Positions 56,302 through 64,000 of a stretch of 64,000 bases of DNA are shown here, piece by piece. The stretch spans positions 16,059,142 to 16,123,141 of the forward strand of contig OY759264.1 in NCBI GenBank assembly GCA_963662155.1, given 5' to 3'. Position 1 is the first letter of the stretch, and each line of letters begins with the position of its first letter. Under the pieces are notes generated by a model. The model saw only the letters and a list, made by a program, of their open reading frames with translations. It did not search any database and was not told the DNA's origin. A program made the translations under genes and the position numbers. The stretch is from Lamellibrachia columna (taxonomy: Eukaryota > Annelida > Polychaeta > Sabellida > Siboglinidae).

Positions 56302-57170
56302 CTGAAAGGCATAATAAAACATCAATGTTTACGGTTACCCTGACTCTAGAGGTCCTTATGACATGACAAGGCAAATACATCATAAACCAAAGCACAAGAA
56401 TAAACATATATATTTGCCACCCGACCTAATTTCTTGCTGTCAAAATACAGGAAATATGTTTTATTGTATCGACCTGAAGAAAGTTTGGGTGAAATCTTCG
56501 CATTTTTTTTATTTGACGCCCTGCTAACACAACACTTAAATAATGACATCATTCCATGTAGAACATTATGAGTGATCACATTGGTGCGGCGGTGGGCTGT
56601 TTGGAATTATCTTAATAAAAAACACCGTATTTTTGTGGGGCCAGTTCATGGGTCAGTTCTTTTTTCTGCTAATTTCAGACTCTGAACGAACAACCAATAA
56701 TAAATTATTGTGATAAAGCAAACTTACGGGCATTTGCTTTATGATTTATTTTATATATGACAGCTGGAATTATGTTTTTTGAAAAAATTACTCGAAATGT
56801 GATTCCTCCATATTCCTATAGCTTTGTATGTTTACTATAAATAAAATTCACTTTTAAAACAATGAAGTACCTCTAAATTAGCTTTATTCATGGATAAAGC
56901 TTGCATCTACCATGTAATTAATGCCGTTATTCAATCTTTGATGGCCATTTACAAGAAATGCATTTTGGTAACGAAAAAGTACAACACACTGGAATTAAAA
57001 AGATATGATCATCTGGTGATATGATTTTGAATAGTCCAACTGTTTCTCAAACCAGATTTTGATGTTTGATGATAATAATAACTCACATTCGTGGACGTGC
57101 TATTTACATCAGTAGTTAATACAACTGCTAGACACAAGGTATATGATTGTATTGTGCCAGTTACCACGGG
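56302..57170 (-). other. AS3MT 5' flank / first intron
   Basis: An acceptor at 56,302-56,303 implies this begins with intron. The 5' UTR exon, TATA box or CpG-rich promoter could not be identified. Confidence 0.4.
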
Positions 57171-57175
57171 TATAA

Positions 57176-57176
<1 letters not shown>

Positions 57177-57223
<47 letters not shown>

Positions 57224-57340
57224 GGCGGGCGGGCGGACGGGCGGGCGGGCGGGCGGGCGGGCGGGCGGGCGGGCGGGCGGGCGGGCGGGCGGGCGGGCGG
57301 GCGGGCGGGCGGGCGGGCGGGCGGGCGGGCGGGCGGGCGG

Positions 57341-57383
<43 letters not shown>

Positions 57384-57387
57384 TGGG

Positions 57388-57439
<52 letters not shown>

Positions 57440-57443
57440 TACG

Positions 57444-57486
<43 letters not shown>
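57177..57486. repeat. (GCGT)n-(GGGC)n-(GCGT)n array
   Basis: About 12 TGCG units, about 30 GGGC units with one GGAC, then about 35 TGCG units with isolated variants. GC-only in a roughly 37% GC window. The encoded A-C-V-R and P-P-A-R ORFs are artefacts. Confidence 0.97.
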
Positions 57487-58019
57487 TTGGCCCGCTAAAC
57501 CATCCAAAGTAACTTATTTGGCCGTCCATTCAGAAAGGTTACCGACCCCTGCCGTAACTGAACTCGCCTGTAGCCGTGACCTGGTGACCCCTCCCATGAC
57601 CACACCGGATGGATAATGGGCCAATCAAATGATGATGGACAGGCAAACAACTGATCATGTGCCCCGACACTGGGATGGCCTAATCTTATCTTGATAGACA
57701 TAATTATTAGTATGACAGTGTCACTGGTAACTTTGAGGAAATGTTGGATAACATAAACGAACTACATCTGCTACGCCACCATGTAGTTAGGATAAAGTTG
57801 AATGACAGCCTATAGCTAAAGATGGCAGTGTATTTTTGACACAAATCCTTGACTACTGTTGTAAATAGCACGTCCAAGAATGTGAGTTATTAGTATCATC
57901 AAACGTCTGATTTTGAAAAGTTGGACTATTGAAAACACCCATTATTCGAGTTACGTGTTATTGGCATGCAACTGAGACCATATTGACTAGTGTGACACTA
58001 ATGCCTGGTGCTATTGCTG
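57487..58019. other. No recognised gene
   Basis: Flanking sequence; nothing recognised. Confidence 0.45.
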
Positions 58020-58320
58020 CGCCATCAAGTGCTCCACGTCTGGCTGCAGACTTGTTCCTGCGAGCCTCAGTTCGCCATCAGTGCACTTCGGTGTAGTGCA
58101 GGAATTCTTCATATTGTGCATTCTTTTCGGCCATAAGGTGCTGGAACTGCCGGTAGTTTAGACAGCGAGCGCGAACACAGTTCACGGCAACGCCTATTAT
58201 GTTCTGCATTTTCATAGAATTGATACGCAGGCTTTCCTGTTGGATGATGCAGTGGTCCCTGAAGTGCTTCGCCTGGCACTTGCAGCTGGAAGTATATCCG
58301 GATAGAGTCAGTGTCTAGCA
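58020..58320 (-). pseudogene. hAT-type transposase relic (GTF2IRD2/ZBED-like)
   Basis: The minus strand frame reads HFRDHCIIQQESLRINSMKM, then VNCVRARCLNYRQFQHLM and EEFLHYTEVHW. This matches the hAT superfamily block H-C.iHqe.L ... v..vNfIRaR.LnhRqF ... y.tevRWL. The frame shifts and is cut off at both ends. The downstream 'vRWLS' reads VHW then stop. Confidence 0.72.
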
Positions 58321-58369
58321 AAACGTCCACATGAAGTCACTGGTCACACCTGAATGCATGCATGTACGG

Positions 58370-59085
58370 CTTCCGTTTCGTGAGGCGACTTATCCCTCTG
58401 TTAGCGGAAGGGACTGTTGTGAGGCGACTTATCCCTCTGTTGGCGGAGGGACAGTCGTGATGCAACTTATCCCTCTGTTGGCGGAAGGGACTGTTGTGAG
58501 GCGGTTTATCCCTCTGTTGGCGGAAGGGACGGTTGTGAGGCGACTTATCCCTCTGTTGGCGGAAGGGACTGTTGTGAGGCGGCTTATCCCTCTGTTGGCG
58601 AAAGGGACTGTTGTGAGGAGACTTATCCCTCTGTTGGCGGAGGGACGGTCGTGAGGCGACTTATCCCTCTGTTGGCGGAAGGGACTGTTGTGAGACGACT
58701 TATCCCTTTGTTGGCGGAAGGGACTGTTATGAGGCGGCTTGTCCTTCTGTTGGCGGAAGGGACTGTTGTGAGGCGGCTTATCCCTCTATAGGCGGAAGGG
58801 ACTGTTGTGAGGCGACTTATCCCTCTGTTGGCGGAGGAACGTTCGTGAGGCGACTTATCCCTCTGTTGGCGGAGGGACGGTCGTGAGGCGACTTATCCCT
58901 CTGTTGGCGGAGGGACGGTCGTGAGACGACTTATCCCTCTGTTGGCGGAGGGACGGTCGTGAGGCGACTTATCCCTCTGTTGGCGGAGGGACGGTCGTGA
59001 GGCGGCTTATCCCTCTGTTGGCGGAAGGGACTGTTGTGAGGTGATTTATCCCTGTTTTGGCGGAAGGGACGGTCGTGAGGCGGCA
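58370..59085. repeat. 39-bp minisatellite, about 18 copies
   Basis: The unit GTGAGGCGACTTATCCCTCT plus GTTGGCGGAAGGGACTGTT encodes 13 residues (LIPLLAEGTVVRR). Two variants (GGAAGGGACTGTTGTG and GGAGGGACGGTCGTG) occur in blocks. Confidence 0.96.
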
Positions 59086-59970
59086 CGCCCCTAGACGAGC
59101 CCGATTCACTATGTCAGCCGAACTTAGCATACACGGAGTTTCTGCGACAAAACATTGCTAATCCTTGGATGGATCCCACCTTGGGGTGTACTATTGGTTA
59201 GCAAGCCGGACGTTGCCATCGGCAGTAGTTTGACTTTGCCTTTTGATTCCTACGAATCTATTAGCCCGAATCACATTTACATTAGGTAGTATATGGGGCA
59301 TACTCTATTAATCTTTTCTCTGGCTTTGGTCCAGAGCCGTGCAGCCCTTTAGCGGGGGTTGAGTCTCCATCCGCAAGCTTGTGGGGCCTGGGGGATAATT
59401 ACTACCTGCTTTTGTGTGTAGTGAATAGTAAATAGTCAGCTAGTACATTGCTTGTGCAATCTGCACTTACGTATCTTTTCCCTTGTAATTCATATGCTGG
59501 AACCTTATGTAACAGCAACAAGGGTTTTTTGTCAGAATGTTTATACAAACCTGTCTTTTGGCAGTTTGTTAAACATTAATTGTACCTTTACCGTACCAAC
59601 TTGTAATAATAAAACAATAATACAACTTTATTTTAACACCGTCAAATCCGGGGCTACTCCCCGTTCACGGGGGTGTACAAACATTATTAATTCAATAATT
59701 GTGCAGTACATTTACACTTTTCAACTGTGCACATTATACGCTGCAGGCAATTACCAGGGCAGAGGTTCACCCGCTAAGGAGTGCTTCCTCGGTTACCTAG
59801 ATCACGGCCCTTGGCCAAGAACATAAGTGTTCATCCTGTCTTCAACTAACATCCCTGGAATAATTTCAAGACGATCTGAGTGTCCTTCTTTTACTGTGTC
59901 TTTGGAAAAAATATATGACGTATGCGCCGCAGTTACACACACAAAAATGCGTGACTCGGCACAAAGTTCA
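59086..59970. other. No recognised gene
   Basis: Contains short GC-rich pieces at 59,340-59,400 and 59,650-59,680 that may be remnants of a repeat. No tRNA-like or rRNA fold recognised. Confidence 0.4.
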
Positions 59971-59974
59971 GTCA

Positions 59975-60600
59975 TGACAGTTATTTATTATTATTACTAT
60001 TATTATACATTTATCATGCGCTGTGTATCCGGGTTAAAAACCTGCTCAAATGCGCTAACAAGACAATGCTAACTAGTTTAAGATAAATGTTAAAGCTAAA
60101 ATAAAATGTGGTTAAAAGACAGGTAAAAGATAATTTAAATAAAAGTTAAATAAATGAATTAAATAAATGAGTTATATAAAGAAGTTAAATAAATGCATTA
60201 AATTAAATTAAGAAGTTAAAATATACAACTACAATTCAGTTAATACTTAAGATAAACATGTAAGTTAATCAGATAAGTTAAATAAACAAATTAAATAAAT
60301 AATAAGTTAAATAAGTGAAATGTTCGAGTAATTAAAGTGTCAACAGAGTGTTCATAAGGCTTCGCGGAAGAGATGTGTTTTCAAGAGTGATTTGAATGCC
60401 GCAACGGAGTTGGCTTGCCTAATTGCGGGGGGGGGGGGCAGGGCGTTCCACAGTATCGGCCCTCCGACAGAAAAGGCCCGACGACCGTACCGCTCGAGAT
60501 GGTACCGCGGTATAGTCAATAGATTTGATTGGCGGATCTCGGCGTTCGGGTGGGTGTGTATGGAGTCACTAGCGACGAAATCGAAGCAATTGTATCGGTT
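59975..60600 (-). mobile_element. L2-type LINE 3' relic
   Basis: The minus strand encodes FSVGGPILWNALPPPPAIR, then VAAFKSLLKTHLFREAL and a stop, parallel to the C-terminus of the intact L2. It is followed by a long TTAAATAAATGA-type 3' UTR and an (ATT)n tail at about 59,985. A G13 run lies at 60,427-60,439. Confidence 0.8.
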
Positions 60601-60619
60601 TTATTTATACATATAAACA

Positions 60620-61665
60620 ATAAGATTTAACCAGATTTGCAATCCAAGCCAAAGGCCCATATGGCAAGTGGACAAGGAAGCCATTGGCTTATCGAGAGTC
60701 CAACAATGTACATCTACGTGTAACCCGCCCTCCTGAGATGTGTGTCAACTTTGTTTCTAAACATATTCACGCTGCTAACAGTCACACAATCCATAGACGA
60801 TTTGATCCATGCATTTATTTTCCTCTATGAGAACGAGTATTTCCTTTACTAATTTTACCTCATGTCCCCTAGTTCTGCTACCTTTCTTGGATGAGAAAAA
60901 CATATTTCTATCAATATTTTCATATCCATTCAAAATTTAAAAAACTTCAATCTGATCTTCCTCTTAATCTTCTTGTCTATAAAGTTGTTAAACCACTATC
61001 TTAAAGGCGTTCTTCATAACTAAGGTCTTTTAGTTCTGGAATGTTTTTTTTCTTCTCTATATACGTTCAAGCGTATCCTTATCATTCTTACGATATGGTC
61101 TCCACGCTTGTATACATTACTCCAAATGGTCTAACTATTGCTTTATACAGAGGTATAATTCGTTTTTTTCCTGTATGTCATGTTTCTCCTAATCAACCCA
61201 AGAATTTGATTACCCTTTAAAGCTGCAATACTACACTGTTCTGAAACGTCCATATCAGCACTTATTGTTATTCCTAAGTCATTTTCTTTACAGTAGTACC
61301 TAGAACAGTATCTCCCTTATCATAGTTTATATCCAAGTTCCCATGTCCTGTATGTAGGCATTTACATTTCCAAAAATGTAATAATATCTGCCATTTTTCA
61401 GACCATTTAACTAATTTGTAAATGTTGTTTATCACCATCACCTTTCTAAACACTGTTGTGTCATCCGCAAATTTCAGTACGTTGCTTGTTATATCGTCGT
61501 CGAAGTCATTGAAATATATTAAGAATAATAAAGGTCCTAATACTGATCCCCACTCAAAACTGATTTCCAGTTGTTGTCTTCTGTCAGCCAGCCATTTTTC
61601 TATCCAGTCAATTATGCCATCCCCGATACCATGGGGTTTTAATAGGAATCTTTGGTTTGATGTGT
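60620..61665 (-). mobile_element. CR1-type LINE relic (subfamily A)
   Basis: It runs from the AATAAGATTTAACCAGATTT tail through the C-terminal ORF2, EKDLG-equivalent and FADD regions to the DWIEKWL block. It has many indels. The C-terminal wording matches the 8-12 kb copy. Confidence 0.82.
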
Positions 61666-61730
61666 TTCTATTGTATCACACACACACAATAATATACTAA
61701 CCTTCGCTGCGAGTTTTGACGTCGAGAACT

Positions 61731-61798
61731 CTGTACCACTTCCAACCCCTCGGAAAGAACTCTGTACCACTTCCAACCCCTCGGAAAGACAACAACGA
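61731..61798. repeat. 34-bp direct duplication
   Basis: GAACTCTGTACCACTTCCAA followed by CCCCTCGGAAAGA occurs twice in tandem. Confidence 0.85.
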
Positions 61799-62167
61799 CA
61801 TTGCTGCGCTGACGTTTGCTAAATGTCACAACACCACCCCAGGTAGTTTAAAGGGTCAATGTCAGATTGACCGGCTGGGTCCGTCGTGAAAGGGCAATGC
61901 CCTTGTTCGACGGGTAAGACCCGTCAGTGAGAGTTATGACCGGACCTAGCGCTAATACGACGGGCTGTATGACGGGAGCGAGTTTGTGGTATGTAAACAA
62001 CACTGCGTTTACACAAATATTGATGAAATTTACTTCAACAATTGTCCAGTGAGTGTGCATTTCAAGGCGATAGTTCAAGAACTGTTGTGCATATGGACAT
62101 AATTATACATAATTATTTATTATGTGTGTGGGTGTGTGTTTGTTTTTATTCTTTCTACATGTACGAC

Positions 62168-64000
<1,833 letters not shown>

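Noticed and set aside
59340..59680. rRNA or tRNA-like fragment
   Set aside because: Short GC-rich stretches did not match a tRNA cloverleaf or any rRNA core I could recognise.

Overview
The window is animal (metazoan) DNA. It holds spliced genes with GT-AG introns, animal-type proteins, abundant non-LTR retrotransposons of CR1, L2 and RTE type, and very long simple repeats. No bacterial operon, rRNA, tRNA or CRISPR was recognised. The sequence fits an aquatic invertebrate (mollusc, brachiopod, lancelet or similar), but nothing here settles the phylum.

Two host genes can be reconstructed exon by exon, and they point towards each other. From about 2.6 to 37.6 kb on the + strand lies a polycystin-1-like gene of the receptor-for-egg-jelly type. 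Thirteen phase-compatible exons (about 1,205 codons) encode REJ, a GAIN-like region, a GPS autoproteolysis site, TM1, a PLAT domain and four more predicted membrane segments separated by a strongly acidic D/H loop. Its 5' end lies left of the window, and the cation-channel part was not found. From 56.29 down to 45.97 kb on the - strand lies a complete eight-exon arsenite methyltransferase (AS3MT) gene of 391 codons. It has the SAM motif and a Cys-rich tail, but Gly replaces one of the four conserved cysteines.

Most of the remainder is mobile or repetitive DNA. At least a dozen pieces of one CR1-type LINE group (two subfamilies) fill the introns, and all the large ones run antisense to the polycystin gene. 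The best copy (8.19-12.31 kb) still shows an ORF1 with an SGNH-esterase-like domain and an ORF2 with endonuclease and reverse transcriptase. A nearly full-length L2-type LINE with one uninterrupted 918-codon ORF sits in AS3MT intron 5, in sense orientation. There are also relics of an RTE-type LINE, at least two other LINE lineages, a Gypsy-type gag, a hAT-type transposase, Helitron-like 3' ends and three TIR elements.

Region by region: 0-2.3 kb LINE relics; 2.6-37.6 kb polycystin-like gene with LINE-loaded introns; 37.6-45.9 kb intergenic repeats (56-bp tandem array, perfect palindrome, Helitron ends, TIR element with a (TG)n core, Gypsy gag relic, 51-bp minisatellite); 46-56.3 kb AS3MT; 56.3-64 kb flank with a GGGC-rich array, hAT relic, 39-bp minisatellite, L2 and CR1 relics and (AT)n. 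The most unusual signals are tandem copies of splice acceptors beside one exon in each gene, the AS3MT active-site change, the intact L2 and the 56-bp perfect inverted repeat.
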